A DNA stretch of 64,000 nucleotides from Chitinivorax sp. B (GTDB lineage: Bacteria; Pseudomonadota; Gammaproteobacteria; Burkholderiales; SCOH01), in the NCBI RefSeq assembly GCF_005503445.1, contig NZ_SCOH01000021.1:1-64000 (forward strand), read 5' to 3'. Both the position numbers and the translations under genes were made by a program. This document shows positions 44,829 to 55,362 of this stretch, piece after piece. The first letter of the stretch is position 1, and each line of letters opens with the position of its first letter. The notes under the pieces were generated by a model. It ran no database searches and was not told the origin of the DNA. It saw nothing but the letters and a program-made list of their open reading frames with translations.

Positions 44829-45736
44829 TGCAGCAGCTCAAACGAATAAGACGGCCAATTACAGGTGTATTGTTACTTGATAAGCCATTGGGTTTTTCAA
44901 GTAATGGCGTCTTGCAAAAAGTGAAATGGCTTTATCAGGCCGAAAAAGCAGGGCATACAGGCAATTTGGATCCGCTGGCTACTGGGTTGTTACCTGTGTG
45001 TCTGGGGGAAGCGACCAAGTTCTCACAAGCGCTGTTGGATGCAGATAAAGCATATATTGCTACCATCAAACTGGGGCAGACCACTACGACTGGGGATGCT
45101 GAAGGCGATCTGCTTGAGCAGCGGTCTGTTCAATACACTGTCGAGCAATTGAACTTAGTGTTGCAGTGTTTGATCGGCCCGATTAAGCAAGTGCCGCCAA
45201 TGTATTCTGCCTTGAAGCATCAGGGGCGTGCGTTGTATGAGTATGCCAGGCAGGGCCTTGAAATCGAACGTAAGTCACGAGATGTGACTGTCTATTCGAT
45301 TCAGCTTCTGGAGGTGGGCCATGATGTCATCAAGATTGATGTCTCCTGTAGTAAAGGCACATATATCCGGGTCTTGGCAGAAGACATCGGCCGGAAATTG
45401 GGTTGCGGTGCGCATTTAATTGGATTACATCGTACTCGAACAGCAGGTTTTCATGTGCATGATGCGGTAACCGTTGAGGCTTTGGAAGCCATGGGCATGG
45501 CTGAGCGGGATGCCTTGCTGATGGCGGCGGATTGCCTATTGTCCACCTTACCTTCGGTCGAGATATCGTCGGACTCCAGTTATGCATTTACACACGGACA
45601 ATCGGTTCGTCATAAAGTAAACATGTGTGCCGGAGAGGTACGTGTGTATGACCCGTTAGGTGGTTTTTTGGGATTGGGCGAGATGACGTCGGATGCCAAA
45701 ATTGCACCTAAGCGGGTGTTAAGGATTGATCGCTGA
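44828..45736 (+). CDS. truB: tRNA pseudouridine-55 synthase TruB
   Basis: A 302-residue enzyme that makes pseudouridine 55 in the tRNA T loop. The catalytic Asp48 lies in HTGNLDPLATGLLPV; other motifs are GVLLLDKPLGFSSN, PPMYSALKHQGRALYEYAR and SCSKGTYIRVLAEDIG. A C-terminal PUA-like domain follows from about 240. Start ATG 44828 shares its A with the rbfA stop codon, so translation is coupled. Confidence 0.96.
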   Translation: MQQLKRIRRPITGVLLLDKPLGFSSNGVLQKVKWLYQAEKAGHTGNLDPLATGLLPVCLGEATKFSQALLDADKAYIATIKLGQTTTTGDAEGDLLEQRSVQYTVEQLNLVLQCLIGPIKQVPPMYSALKHQGRALYEYARQGLEIERKSRDVTVYSIQLLEVGHDVIKIDVSCSKGTYIRVLAEDIGRKLGCGAHLIGLHRTRTAGFHVHDAVTVEALEAMGMAERDALLMAADCLLSTLPSVEISSDSSYAFTHGQSVRHKVNMCAGEVRVYDPLGGFLGLGEMTSDAKIAPKRVLRIDR

Positions 45737-45795
45737 GTCATGTGCTTGGTGGTTTATGTGTTGCGCTAAGCAAGTTAGTCTTCGCCATCGACAAC

Positions 45796-45825
45796 TTGAG
45801 AATGTGCCTGTTGCAAAGGTACAAT
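45796..45825 (+). promoter_or_regulatory. Probable rpsO promoter
   Basis: TTGAGA (45796-45801), 18-bp spacer, TACAAT (45820-45825), 33 bp before the rpsO start. It would give rpsO-pnp a supply independent of the long upstream operon. Confidence 0.6.
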
Positions 45826-45858
45826 AAGCGTTTTTGAATATTTTGGAGAATACCGAAC

Positions 45859-46128
45859 ATGGCTATGAATGCTGTAAGCAAAGCCGAAGTAGTTAAGCAA
45901 TTCGCGCGTCAAGAAGGCGATACCGGTTCCCCTCAAGTGCAAGTCGCACTGTTGACTGCTCGTATCAACGACCTGACTGGTCATTTCAAAACCCATCAAA
46001 AAGATCACCACGGCCGTCGCGGCCTGTTGAAAATGGTAAGTCGCCGTCGCCGTTTGCTGGATTACCTGAAGGATACTGATCTGGATGGTTACCGCGCTCT
46101 GATCGAGAAGCTCGGCCTACGTAAGTAA
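45859..46128 (+). CDS. rpsO: 30S ribosomal protein S15
   Basis: An 89-residue primary 16S rRNA-binding protein of the 30S platform. The full family pattern is present: [36 protein letters not shown] and the C-terminal [23 protein letters not shown] (in parts). Start ATG 45859, with a TGGAG ribosome site. In E. coli S15 represses its own translation through a pseudoknot at the start; the short leader here could do the same but I cannot show it. Confidence 0.98.
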   Translation: MAMNAVSKAEVVKQFARQEGDTGSPQVQVALLTARINDLTGHFKTHQKDHHGRRGLLKMVSRRRRLLDYLKDTDLDGYRALIEKLGLRK

Positions 46129-46138
46129 GCCAAATCTG

Positions 46139-46163
46139 GAAGTCGGGTCGGACTTTTGTCTGA
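46139..46163 (+). terminator. Possible weak terminator after rpsO
   Basis: Two alternative short hairpins: AAGTC/GACTT ending in TTTT at 46156, or GTCGGAC/GTCTGAC at 46146-46163. Both are weak, which allows read-through into pnp as in other bacteria. Confidence 0.35.
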
Positions 46164-46273
46164 CTGTCTTGTTGGGTAGGTGACCGATTATCAATTCTGG
46201 TAGCTGGTTGCCATCCGGCCCGTCTCCATTCTCTTATTTCAACCCGCAGCGTCCAGTCTCTATCGAGCGTCTG

Positions 46274-46335
46274 GCAGGTTGTTGAAAGTGGCTTGTTTAC
46301 CAAGGGCTTGTTACAGGTCACTTTCCACAGCCTGC
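46274..46335 (+). promoter_or_regulatory. pnp leader stem-loop (RNase III type)
   Basis: A long duplex: arms 46274-46290 and 46319-46335, 17 nt each, pair at 16 positions including one G-T. The 28-nt loop holds a smaller CTTG/CAAG hairpin. It ends 60 nt before the pnp start. In E. coli, pnp is autoregulated by RNase III cutting of just such a leader duplex followed by PNPase attack. The same mechanism here is inference from position and shape. Confidence 0.75.
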
Positions 46336-46394
46336 TCGTTCTGACCAACGCCAAAACGAACTGCACGTTGCGCGACTTTTTTGAAAGGACCGTC

Positions 46395-48521
46395 GTGAGT
46401 CTCGTTAAAAAATCATTTCAGTATGGCCAGCATACCGTTACCTTCGAAACCGGTGAAATCGCACGCCAAGCTACCGGTGCCGTGAAGTGCTCGATGGGTG
46501 ACACCGTCGTATTGGTGACAGTTGTAGGTGCGACAGGTGTTAAGCCCGGGCAAGACTTCTTCCCGTTGACGGTTGACTATCAAGAACGTACCTACGCTGC
46601 TGGCAAGATTCCAGGTGGTTTTTTCAAGCGTGAAGGCCGCCCGTCTGAAAAAGAAATCCTCACTTCCCGCCTAATCGATCGCCCTCTCCGTCCACTTTTC
46701 CCCGAAGGTTTCTACAATGAAGTCCAGATCGTTGCGACGGTTATGTCGTCCGATCCGGAAATTGATGCGGATATTCCTGCATTATTGGGTGCCTCTGCTG
46801 CTTTGGCTGTCTCAGGCATCCCATTTGATGGTCCGATCGGGGCGGCACGAGTGGGTTATGTCGATGGACAGTATGTACTGAATCCAACGGCGATTCAGTT
46901 GAAGTCAACGCAGCTAGACCTGGTAGTTGCGGGTACTGCTCAGGCTGTCTTGATGGTTGAATCTGAAGCGTTGGAGCTACCGGAAGATATCATGCTGGGC
47001 GCGGTGGTGTTTGGCCATGATCAAATGCAAGCAGCCATCAATGCCATCAATGAATTGGCCGATGAGGCAGGTAAAGATTTGTGGGATTGGCAGCCGCCAG
47101 TTAAAGACGACACAATGATTGCACGCGTCGCTGAGCTGGCAGATGCAGAGCTGAACGAGGCATTCCGTATTAAGCAGAAACAACTGCGTTCGGGCAAGAT
47201 TGATGAAATCGCGGATCGTGTTTTTTCTCAGTTGATCACCGAAGATATGGACACTCAGCGAGTCAACCAGATTAAGGGTATTTTCAAGGATCTGGAAGCC
47301 AAGATTGTGCGCGGCCAAATTTTAGCTGGGGAGCCACGTATTGATGGCCGTGATACTCGTACAGTCCGCCCAATCACAATCCGCACTGGAGTGTTGCCCC
47401 GGACTCACGGTTCAGTATTATTTACCCGTGGCGAAACACAGGCATTGGTTGTTGCTACCTTGGGGACCAAACAGGATGAGCAAATCATTGATGCATTGAC
47501 TGGTGAATATACTGAGCGCTTCATGCTGCATTACAATTTCCCACCCTATTCCACAGGGGAAACTGGACGTGTAGGTTCACCCAAGCGTCGTGAAATCGGT
47601 CACGGCCGTTTGGCCAAGCGTGCATTGGTTGCTGTATTGCCGGCGGCAACTGACTTTGGCTATTCGATGCGTGTTGTGTCGGAAATTACTGAGTCGAACG
47701 GTTCCAGCTCAATGGCATCTGTGTGCGGCGGTAGTTTATCACTGATGGATGCTGGTGTGCCTTTGAAGGATCACGTGGCTGGTATCGCCATGGGGTTGAT
47801 CAAGGATGGCAACCGTTTTGCAGTGTTGACTGATATCTTGGGTGATGAAGATCATTTGGGTGATATGGATTTCAAGGTAGCAGGTACTGCCAATGGCGTG
47901 ACTGCACTGCAGATGGATATCAAGATCAATGGTATTACCAAAGAAATCATGAAGGTGGCACTGGATCAGGCCAAAGAAGGGCGCCTGCATATCCTGAACA
48001 TCATGAAGGGTGAGTTGCAAGGCGCACGTGACGAGATTTCCGAACATGCACCACGTATGTACTCGATGAAGATCAATCCGGAGAAGATTCGTGATGTGAT
48101 CGGCAAGGGTGGCGCGGTAATTCGCGCATTGACAGAAGAGACCGGAACGCAGATCGATATTGCTGAAGATGGCACAATCACTATCGCGTCAACTAGCGCG
48201 GAAGGTGCAGAAGCAGCGAAGAAGCGTATTGAGCAGATCACTGCTGAGGTAGAGATTGGCAAGATATACGAAGGCACGGTAGTTCGTTTGCTTGAGTTTG
48301 GCGCGATCGTCAATATTCTGCCTGGCCGAGACGGTTTGTTACATATTTCGCAAATTGCTAATGAGCGTGTCAACAACGTGGCTGATTATGTGAAAGAAGG
48401 TCAGCAAGTTCGCGTGAAGGTGCTTGAGCAAGACGAGAAGGGTAAGATTCGCTTGTCGATGAAGGCGTTACTGGCTGAAGTTGCACCAGCACCTACCAGC
48501 GAACAACCTACTGCAGAATAA
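46395..48521 (+). CDS. pnp: Polynucleotide phosphorylase
   Basis: A 708-residue trimeric 3'-5' exoribonuclease of RNA decay. It has two RNase PH domains (about 1-220 and 310-540), with [20 protein letters not shown] (in two parts) and [17 protein letters not shown], then KH ([17 protein letters not shown]) and S1 ([19 protein letters not shown]). Start set at GTG 46395 because AAAGGA lies five bases upstream and the protein then begins [11 protein letters not shown], as in the family. The frame upstream to 46293 overlaps the leader duplex. Confidence 0.97.
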   Translation: MSLVKKSFQYGQHTVTFETGEIARQATGAVKCSMGDTVVLVTVVGATGVKPGQDFFPLTVDYQERTYAAGKIPGGFFKREGRPSEKEILTSRLIDRPLRPLFPEGFYNEVQIVATVMSSDPEIDADIPALLGASAALAVSGIPFDGPIGAARVGYVDGQYVLNPTAIQLKSTQLDLVVAGTAQAVLMVESEALELPEDIMLGAVVFGHDQMQAAINAINELADEAGKDLWDWQPPVKDDTMIARVAELADAELNEAFRIKQKQLRSGKIDEIADRVFSQLITEDMDTQRVNQIKGIFKDLEAKIVRGQILAGEPRIDGRDTRTVRPITIRTGVLPRTHGSVLFTRGETQALVVATLGTKQDEQIIDALTGEYTERFMLHYNFPPYSTGETGRVGSPKRREIGHGRLAKRALVAVLPAATDFGYSMRVVSEITESNGSSSMASVCGGSLSLMDAGVPLKDHVAGIAMGLIKDGNRFAVLTDILGDEDHLGDMDFKVAGTANGVTALQMDIKINGITKEIMKVALDQAKEGRLHILNIMKGELQGARDEISEHAPRMYSMKINPEKIRDVIGKGGAVIRALTEETGTQIDIAEDGTITIASTSAEGAEAAKKRIEQITAEVEIGKIYEGTVVRLLEFGAIVNILPGRDGLLHISQIANERVNNVADYVKEGQQVRVKVLEQDEKGKIRLSMKALLAEVAPAPTSEQPTAE

Positions 48522-48545
48522 TCAGCCTTTAGCTAGGCCGATTTA

Positions 48546-48573
48546 AAACGCCCCGCTTTGATGCGGGGCGTTT
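48546..48573 (+). terminator. pnp terminator
   Basis: Perfect 11-bp stem AAACGCCCCGC / GCGGGGCGTTT with a 6-base loop. It ends the rimP-pnp region. Confidence 0.9.
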
Positions 48574-48726
48574 CAATTTAGGGCTGTCAAATATGGTTGT
48601 TGTCATGGTATTGGCAAATTGGGGTGGGGAATCAGGTTGTATTTCCATTGTTGTGCTGATCGGTAATTGGCATTACTCGGTAATGAGGCCATACTTTGAA
48701 GCAAATGACTGATGATAGAGGATGGT

Positions 48727-49098
48727 ATGAAAGAGTCGCTGAATGTGTTGGGTTTGCCATTGGAGGCATGTAGCCGATCACCAATGACGGGCTTTTTCCG
48801 GGATGGTTGCTGTAATACCGATGATACAGATGTAGGCGAGCATGTGGTTTGTGCGGCAATGACAGCAGATTTTTTGGCATTTTCGAAATCAAGAGGAAAT
48901 GATTTATCGACGCCACGTCCAGAATATGGTTTTACTGGGCTGAAGCCGGGTGATCATTGGTGTTTGTGTGCAGATCGCTGGGTAGAAGCATTGCTACATG
49001 GTGCGGCGCCAAGGCTTATGTTGGCGGCAACACACGAAGCCATTTTGGACAAGGTTTCACTTGAAACGCTGGTTGAGTATGCAATTGACCGTCCATAA
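48727..49098 (+). CDS. DUF2237 family protein
   Basis: A 123-residue soluble protein beginning MKESLNVLGLPLEACSRSPM. It carries the DUF2237 pattern: TGFFRDGCCNTDDTDVGEHVVC (in parts), CAAMTADFLAFSKSRGNDLSTP and GLKPGDHWCLCADRWVEAL, with four or five conserved Cys. Function is unknown. ATG 48727 was preferred over ATG 48712 because AGAGGA sits right before it. It stands alone between the pnp terminator and a bidirectional terminator. Confidence 0.88.
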   Translation: MKESLNVLGLPLEACSRSPMTGFFRDGCCNTDDTDVGEHVVCAAMTADFLAFSKSRGNDLSTPRPEYGFTGLKPGDHWCLCADRWVEALLHGAAPRLMLAATHEAILDKVSLETLVEYAIDRP

Positions 49099-49146
49099 TG
49101 ACCAGACCATTTTATTTGGCACAGTCATCGGACTTATGTAAACAAC

Positions 49147-49175
49147 AAAAAGCCCGTCAATTTGACGGGCTTTTT
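49147..49175. terminator. Bidirectional terminator between DUF2237 gene and maeB
   Basis: A 14-bp perfect inverted repeat around AAAAAGCCCGTCAA with A-run and T-run flanks, so it works for both convergent genes. Confidence 0.92.
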
Positions 49176-49194
49176 GTTGGCAATGCACTGGGAC

Positions 49195-51471
49195 TTACAC
49201 AGTCGTTGTATCCACAACAGCCAATGCAGTCATGTTGACTACTCGGCGTGGGCTTGCCGTTGGGGTCAGAATATGTACTGGCTTGGCTGCACCTAGCAGG
49301 ATTGGCCCAATGGTGACGCCATCTGCTGCAGACACCTTGAGCAAATTGAAGCTGATGTTTGCCGCATCCAGAGTAGGCATGATCAGCAGATTGGCATCTT
49401 CCTTGAAGCGAGCATTGGGAAACACCAACTGGCGAATTGTGCCAGACAACGCAGCATCACCATGCATTTCACCTTCGACTTCAAGATCTGGTGCGATTCG
49501 ATTAAGAATATCCAGTACCTGACGCATCTTGGTTGCCGATGGTGTATTTACTGTACCAAAACTGGAGTGCGACAGCAGGGCGACTTTTGGTGCAATACCA
49601 AAGCGGCGGACAGCATCGGCGGCCATGCGGGTGATTTCTGCTAGTTGCTCGGCAGTTGGGTCCGGGTTCACATATGTATCCGCAATGAACACGTTACCGT
49701 GTGGCAAAATCAGCGCATTCATTGCGCCAAAAGTCTTGACGCCATCACGCAGACCGATGACCTGTTCGACAAATTCTAGATGGCTTTGATACTGGCCATA
49801 GGTACCACAAATCATGGCGTCAGCTTCGCCACGACGCAACATCAAAGCCCCGATTAGTGTCGTCTTGCGACGTACTTCACGGCGAGCAAACTGGATGCTG
49901 ACGCCTTTACGTTGCATGATTTCGTAATAAGTTTGCCAGTAATCCCCATAACGCGGATCGTTTTCGTTATTAACCAGTTCGAAATCGACACCAGGCTTGA
50001 TACGCAGGCCCAGACGCTGAATGCGTTGCTCAATCACATGGGGACGACCAATCAGAATCGGGTGGGCCAGACCCTGATCGACAACTTCCTGAACACCATG
50101 TAGCACGCGTTCATCTTCTCCTTCGGCGTAGACAACACGCTTTTTCGATTGCTTGGCTAGGCTGAATACCGGCTTCATGAATAGATTGGACTTATACACG
50201 AACTGAGTCAGTTCGTCGGTATAAGCCTGCATATCCTTGATTGGGCGGGTTGCCACGCCGGATTCCATGGCAGCTTTGGCCACAGCAGGTGCGATCTTCA
50301 GAATTAAGCGCGGATCGAACGGCTTGGGAATGATGTAATCAGGGCCAAAGCTGAGGTTCTGACCGACATAGGCATCAGCAACCACATCCGATTGTTCTGC
50401 CATGGCCAGATCGGCAATTGCGCGAACGCAGGCCAGTTTCATCTCTTCATTGATCGTGGTAGCACCCACATCCAGTGCGCCACGGAAAATGAAGGGGAAG
50501 CACAGAACATTATTGACCTGATTCGGGAAGTCAGAGCGGCCGGTACAAATGATGGCATCCGGACGGGCTTCCTTCGCCAGTGGTGGCAGGATTTCCGGCT
50601 CGGGGTTCGCCAGTGCCAAGATCAGTGGATGCGCCGCCATGGTCTTGACCATGTCCTGGGTAACCAGTTTGGGGCCAGACAAGCCCAGGAAAATGTCAGC
50701 ATTGATGATGCCGTCTTTCAGCGTGCGTGCATCCGTTTGCTTGGCATAGCGGCGTTTGGACTCATCCAGTTTTTCCCAGTCTTCACGCTCGGTATGCACG
50801 ACACCTTTGGAGTCGCACATGATGACGTTGTCCATGCTGACACCCAACGCAACCAGCAAGTCCAGGCATGCAACGGCTGCGGCGCCCGCACCAGACGTGA
50901 CCAGTTTCACTTTGCTGATATCTTTGCCGACAATGCGCAGGCCGTTCAGTACCGCCGCTGCCGTAATGATCGCGGTACCATGCTGATCATCGTGGAAGAC
51001 CGGGATCTTCATCTTTTCGCGCAGCTTCTTCTCAATGTAGAAGCACTCAGGTGCCTTGATGTCTTCCAGATTGATACCACCAAATGTGGGCTCCAATGAG
51101 GCAATGATATCAACTAGCTTGTCCGGGTCGTTTTCGTTGACTTCGATATCAAACACGTCGATGCCAGCAAATTTCTTGAACAGGACGCCTTTCCCTTCCA
51201 TGACAGGCTTACCAGCCAGCGGGCCGATATTACCCAGTCCCAGCACGGCAGTACCATTGGAAATCACTGCAACCAAGTTACCGCGAGCGGTGTAGGCATA
51301 AGCATTAGCGGGGTCTTCGACGATTGCGTCACAAGCAGCTGCGACACCGGGAGAATAAGCAAGTGCAAGGTCGCGCTGGCTGGCAAGCGGCTTGGTTGGC
51401 GCAACCTGAATCTTGCCGGGTTTGGGAAATTGGTGGTAGTGCAGCGCGCTGCGGCGCAATTCGTCATCCAT
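49195..51471 (-). CDS. maeB: NADP-dependent malic enzyme with phosphotransacetylase-like domain
   Basis: A 758-residue fusion. The N-terminal malic domain (about 15-160, [13 protein letters not shown]) and NAD(P)-binding domain (about 165-420, [27 protein letters not shown]) decarboxylate malate to pyruvate. The C-terminal PTA domain (about 430-750) is the regulatory acetyl-CoA-sensing part in MaeB rather than an active transferase. Conserved KDHxxD-type catalytic residues are in DDQHGTAII and the surrounding helix. ATG 51471 follows AGGAG. It is a single-gene unit. Confidence 0.95.
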   Translation of the reverse strand: MDDELRRSALHYHQFPKPGKIQVAPTKPLASQRDLALAYSPGVAAACDAIVEDPANAYAYTARGNLVAVISNGTAVLGLGNIGPLAGKPVMEGKGVLFKKFAGIDVFDIEVNENDPDKLVDIIASLEPTFGGINLEDIKAPECFYIEKKLREKMKIPVFHDDQHGTAIITAAAVLNGLRIVGKDISKVKLVTSGAGAAAVACLDLLVALGVSMDNVIMCDSKGVVHTEREDWEKLDESKRRYAKQTDARTLKDGIINADIFLGLSGPKLVTQDMVKTMAAHPLILALANPEPEILPPLAKEARPDAIICTGRSDFPNQVNNVLCFPFIFRGALDVGATTINEEMKLACVRAIADLAMAEQSDVVADAYVGQNLSFGPDYIIPKPFDPRLILKIAPAVAKAAMESGVATRPIKDMQAYTDELTQFVYKSNLFMKPVFSLAKQSKKRVVYAEGEDERVLHGVQEVVDQGLAHPILIGRPHVIEQRIQRLGLRIKPGVDFELVNNENDPRYGDYWQTYYEIMQRKGVSIQFARREVRRKTTLIGALMLRRGEADAMICGTYGQYQSHLEFVEQVIGLRDGVKTFGAMNALILPHGNVFIADTYVNPDPTAEQLAEITRMAADAVRRFGIAPKVALLSHSSFGTVNTPSATKMRQVLDILNRIAPDLEVEGEMHGDAALSGTIRQLVFPNARFKEDANLLIMPTLDAANISFNLLKVSAADGVTIGPILLGAAKPVHILTPTASPRRVVNMTALAVVDTTTV

Positions 51472-51830
51472 AAACGGCTCCTGCGTGGGGTTTTATTGCG
51501 GAGAGGGCAATATTATAGCGATTCGCTCGAAAACGTGGCGCTTGTGGTTTACACCTAGGCCATATCTCAGTCAGCAATCCTGTTAAAAAGCAGGCCAGCC
51601 CGATATGGCCCGTACTTTGAAATAACAGGGAAATAAGGTGATCAAACGAACCGGCCATTACGTGCCTGAATATCGACATGTGTTTGATCTGTGCTCAGAT
51701 AGCAGGTAATGAGAAATGTTCAATCTACAATTGGTATTGTCTGTGCTTTGTTGTAGTGGAGATTCCACTACCTTGCCAGCCGGTTTGCATCTGCCAGACC
51801 AAGGGGCCGCAAGGTTGGACTATGCATCAG
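51472..51830. other. Gap of about 360 bp upstream of maeB
   Basis: No gene seen. It holds a perfect hairpin GTAGTGGA-GAT-TCCACTAC at 51753-51771 and a 9-bp inverted repeat GGCCATATC / GATATGGCC near 51560-51608. Neither has a T-run. It should carry the maeB promoter and the 3' end of the reductase transcript. Confidence 0.4.
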
Positions 51831-52973
51831 CTAACGTAACCAACCGGGGGTTTGATTGACCAGGGTCTGTTTGTCGGCTTGAGTGTCGCCTAGCAGTGCA
51901 AAGCCCATCAATTGGCCATTATGCATGAATAGTGCTTTAAGTCCCGTTGTCGTTTCCGTAATCTGCCATTGCCCATCATGTTTGGGGGGAGGGCACACTG
52001 TGGTTGGGCAGGCCGGGGTCTTGACCAAAACAGGCATGGCTGGGTAATTCAGGGTGGCTGACTGGCCGGCCAATATTGGTGCCAATGTACGGGCTGCTTG
52101 CATAATGGGCATGACAAATGGCAAGCTCAAGCCATCTACTTCAGCACAATCACCCAGGGCATAGATATTGGGATCGTTGGTTTGCAGGGATCGGTTGACA
52201 ACTATACCTTTATGGGCGACCAAGCCCGCTTCTGTTGCCAAACGAGTTCGCGGTTTCAACCCAATGGCAGACAATACCAGATCGGCTTCCAAGGTGCTGC
52301 CATCACTCAGGCTCAGACGATATCCATCGTTGGTATGTTCAATCGTTGTTGCGGTCACCCCCAGTTGAAAACGAACACCAATATTGCCAAGTCGTTGCTG
52401 TAGCCATGCTCCAGCTTGTTCGGGTAATAGCCGAGACAGGGGCCAGCCGGCTGGGTCGATCAGGCTGACATCGAAACCGGCACTACACCAATCATTGGCA
52501 AATTCGCACCCGATCAGTCCGGCGCCTAGAATGACGACGCGTCTTTTCTCAGCCAGCAAGGTTCGGCAATGGCGGTAGTCATCAAGGTCATTGACTGTCA
52601 GTACATCTGTTTGCGCGTCCCCAGTCAGTTTGGGATCAATCTGATCCGCACCCATAGCCAGGACCAGCTTTTCATAGGTACGTTCTTCGCCTGCCAGCGT
52701 AATGTGCTGCCGCAGACGATCGATTGCAGTGACAGTTTGCCGTGTCAATATTTCAGCATTCAGCTCGGTCGCCATCTGAGTTGAATTCTTCATTGCCAGC
52801 TGATCAGGTTGCTTGTTGTTCGCCAAGCTGTTGGACAACATGGGTTTGGAATAGAACTCACCGCTATCACGGGTGATGATAAGCAGCGGGGTGGTTTTAT
52901 CCAGTTTACGGAATTCGCGGGCAACGTTATAGCCGGCCAGGCCGGAACCGATGATGATGACAGGTCGGATCAT
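51831..52973 (-). CDS. Rubredoxin-NAD+ reductase-like flavoprotein
   Basis: A 380-residue pyridine nucleotide-disulfide oxidoreductase of the AlkT/RubB group. The FAD motif PVIIIGSGLAGYNVAREF lies at the N-terminus, the NAD(P) motif RRVVILGAGLIGCEFAND near 145, and the FAD-closing ALGDCAEVDG near 275. It would pass electrons from NADH to rubredoxin, but no rubredoxin gene lies in this window. The start is uncertain: ATG 52973 (MIRPVIII) begins at the fold, while ATG 52988 and 53009 also fit; none has a good ribosome site. It follows oxyR in the same direction by about 200 bp, so peroxide control is possible. Confidence 0.82.
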   Translation of the reverse strand: MIRPVIIIGSGLAGYNVAREFRKLDKTTPLLIITRDSGEFYSKPMLSNSLANNKQPDQLAMKNSTQMATELNAEILTRQTVTAIDRLRQHITLAGEERTYEKLVLAMGADQIDPKLTGDAQTDVLTVNDLDDYRHCRTLLAEKRRVVILGAGLIGCEFANDWCSAGFDVSLIDPAGWPLSRLLPEQAGAWLQQRLGNIGVRFQLGVTATTIEHTNDGYRLSLSDGSTLEADLVLSAIGLKPRTRLATEAGLVAHKGIVVNRSLQTNDPNIYALGDCAEVDGLSLPFVMPIMQAARTLAPILAGQSATLNYPAMPVLVKTPACPTTVCPPPKHDGQWQITETTTGLKALFMHNGQLMGFALLGDTQADKQTLVNQTPGWLR

Positions 52974-53059
52974 GGCGAAATTTACCATCGAGTTGTCAAA
53001 AGTGGGCAAGCGTAACGGAGTGTGCGTTGAATCACCAGCGTTTCAAATGATTAGAGGTA

Positions 53060-53125
53060 GCTGTCGGTCGGCAATGTAAAGTGCGGCAGTTGGTTGACTC
53101 AAAATCAGCATGGCCTGCCGACAGC
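53060..53125. other. Stem-loop between oxyR and the reductase gene
   Basis: Arms GCTGTCGG (53060-53067) and CCGACAGC (53118-53125), extended inward by GGC/GCC after a 2x2 mismatch, with a loop of about 40 bases. No T-run on either side. It may end the oxyR mRNA or act as a processing site. Confidence 0.4.
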
Positions 53126-53179
53126 ATGTTTGGTGTATCCCACTTATTGCCTGACAGTTGCCCATGTTTGTGGCGGCAT

Positions 53180-54109
53180 TTAATGTACGACGGCGCAGGT
53201 ACCTGGTAACTGACAACGTAAAATGGCCTGTTTCACAGTATCGATTGCATCAGGTCTTGGGAAGCTTTTGCGCCAAGCCAATACAATACGCCGAGTGGGG
53301 CTGGGTTCGCTGAATGGGCGCACGCTCAAGAGTCTATCATCGGCAAACTTGCCTTCAACTGATGATGCAGGCACAACGCTGACACCGCTGCCGCTGGCAA
53401 CCATATAACGAATGGTTGCCAGCGAGCTACCTTCCAGGGTCGAGTGCTGACCCTGCGATGCGAAGGCGGACCGATTCAATGCAGGGCAGACCTGCAAGAC
53501 TTGATCACGGAAGCAGTTACCGGCACAAAGTAACAAGACATTTTCGTCGCTGAGAATGCCGGGGTCCACCTGGGGAAATTGTTCCCAATCGTGACCAACA
53601 GGCATGGCTACACGAAAAGCCTCGTCATAGACCGGTTCGACCACAATGCCAGGTTCGGCAAAGGGCAGAGCCAGCACAGCCACATCCACTTCACCTTGTT
53701 TGAGCAGTTCTGCCAGCCGGGCAGTATAGTTCTCTTCAATGATCAATGGCATGCGTGGCGCAACTTCACGCAGTGCAGGGATCAGGTCGGGTAGCAAATA
53801 TGGGCCGATGGTAAAGATGACCCCCAACCGTAATGGGCTGGCCAATTGGTCTTTGCCATGAGCGGCAATTTGTTTGATGACCGATGTCTCTTCTAACACG
53901 CGTTGGGCTTGTTCCACAATGCGACCACCAATAGGTGTGATGGTAATGTCGCCGCTATTGCGCTCGAACAGGATCACACCCAGTTCATCCTCCAATTTTT
54001 TAATAGCAACGGATAACGTGGGTTGGCTGACGAAGCAGGCTTCGGCGGCGCGGCCGAAATGGCGTTCGCGTGCGACGGCGACAATGTAACGTAGTTCGGT
54101 AAGCGTCAT
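53180..54109 (-). CDS. oxyR: Hydrogen peroxide-sensing regulator OxyR
   Basis: A 309-residue LysR-type regulator. HTH at about 1-60 (MTLTELRYIVAVARERHFGRA, FVSQPTLSVAIKKLEDELG in parts). The effector domain has CFRDQVLQVC in the sequence AGNCFRDQVLQVCP, two Cys nine apart, exactly the spacing of the redox pair Cys199-Cys208 of E. coli OxyR. Peroxide forms the disulfide and activates the protein. ATG 54109. The patatin gene is divergent upstream; the reductase gene follows downstream. Confidence 0.93.
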   Translation of the reverse strand: MTLTELRYIVAVARERHFGRAAEACFVSQPTLSVAIKKLEDELGVILFERNSGDITITPIGGRIVEQAQRVLEETSVIKQIAAHGKDQLASPLRLGVIFTIGPYLLPDLIPALREVAPRMPLIIEENYTARLAELLKQGEVDVAVLALPFAEPGIVVEPVYDEAFRVAMPVGHDWEQFPQVDPGILSDENVLLLCAGNCFRDQVLQVCPALNRSAFASQGQHSTLEGSSLATIRYMVASGSGVSVVPASSVEGKFADDRLLSVRPFSEPSPTRRIVLAWRKSFPRPDAIDTVKQAILRCQLPGTCAVVH

Positions 54110-54391
54110 GATGGCTTCCTAATCCCGATTTCTATCACGATAGTCTACGGCTAATATGTGTGGCAAGTCATGTTGTATTGCAATTGAAAAGAATGGTTGC
54201 AGGTCTTGTCAGGCGTGGCGTTGGTAAAGATGCTGGGCGGGGTGATTGGAAAGAAGTTGGGTAAACATAAGCTGTATCTGCAATTTGTGAACTTTGTCGA
54301 CGGCTACGTTAGAATACGCCGCTTGTTTTCTCCCTAAATGGAAGGTGTAAAGCTGTCGGTGAATAGTGGCCGATGGCTGGCCCAGAATGCT

Positions 54392-55303
54392 ATGAGACGT
54401 TTGCTGATTTCTCTTACCCTGTTGACACTGTTGGGTGCGTGTACCACGGTACCGACCAATGCGCCTGTTGATCCGAAACCCAAGTCTGTTGAGCCGGCGA
54501 AAGTAGTACGGCCCTATGTGAAGCCCAAGGTTGCGTTGGCGTTGGGTGGTGGTGCTGCCAAGGGTTTTGCTCACATTGGTGTTATCCGCACATTGGAAGC
54601 GAATGGCATCGTGCCCGACATTGTGGTGGGCACCAGCGCGGGAAGCGTAGTTGGTGCACTTTATGCAGGTGGATTGAGCGGTAACGAAATGATGAGCATG
54701 ATCGGACAGGTCAATTCTGACAGCATTGCCGATTTTACCTTCTCGACCAAAGGCTTTATCAAAGGGGAGGAATTGCAGAGTTTTGTCAACCGACTGTTGC
54801 AGGGGCGGCCGATCGAAAAGCTGCAAAAGCCATTTGCCGCCGTGGCAACAGATTTGAAGACCGGACGCATGGTCAGCTTCCGGCAAGGTAATACTGGCCA
54901 GGCGGTACGGGCATCCAGCAGCGTGCCTGGTGTGTTTGAACCCGTGATCATCAGTGGCGCAGAATATGTCGATGGTGGTCTGACTTCCCCAGTGCCTGTG
55001 CGAGCAGCGAAGGCCATGGGCGCTGATATCGTGATTGCAATTGATATTTCGTCCAAACCTACCTATGGCAAGGTGAATGGGATGATGGACATTTTGCTGC
55101 AGACAGTGACCATCATGGGACAATCAATCTCCAGTTATGAATTGAACGATGCTGATGTGGTGATCCGACCTGCAGTGGGCCGAATTGGTGGGGCAGATTT
55201 CGATTCCAAATATGAAGCTGTCAACGTGGGTGACAAGGCAGCAGTGGCTGCGATCCCCTACATCAAACAAAAGGTGGCCAACTGGAAAGGTAATGGCGTG
55301 TAA
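54392..55303 (+). CDS. Patatin-like phospholipase lipoprotein, RssA type
   Basis: A 303-residue predicted lipoprotein. Signal MRRLLISLTLLTLLGAC with lipobox LLGAC, then a Pro-rich linker and a patatin domain from about 45. The oxyanion loop is LGGGAAKGFAHIGV, the nucleophile Ser is in VGTSAGSVVG, and the catalytic Asp in EYVDGG. It would hydrolyse acyl esters of lipids at the inner face of the outer membrane or periplasm. The start is uncertain: ATG 54392 gives an ideal lipoprotein signal but has no clear ribosome site, while ATG 54338 adds 18 residues. A terminator follows. Confidence 0.87.
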   Translation: MRRLLISLTLLTLLGACTTVPTNAPVDPKPKSVEPAKVVRPYVKPKVALALGGGAAKGFAHIGVIRTLEANGIVPDIVVGTSAGSVVGALYAGGLSGNEMMSMIGQVNSDSIADFTFSTKGFIKGEELQSFVNRLLQGRPIEKLQKPFAAVATDLKTGRMVSFRQGNTGQAVRASSSVPGVFEPVIISGAEYVDGGLTSPVPVRAAKAMGADIVIAIDISSKPTYGKVNGMMDILLQTVTIMGQSISSYELNDADVVIRPAVGRIGGADFDSKYEAVNVGDKAAVAAIPYIKQKVANWKGNGV

Positions 55304-55362
55304 GCGCATATCAACGGTCCCTTACCTCATCAGTGAGGGTGGGTTGATCAGTACCTGAATGG

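Noticed and set aside
50392-51099. Plus-strand frame of 235 codons
   Set aside because: Antisense to maeB, which is complete and well conserved.
54209-55123. Minus-strand frame of 304 codons
   Set aside because: Antisense to the patatin gene, which has full catalytic motifs; the frame has no family.
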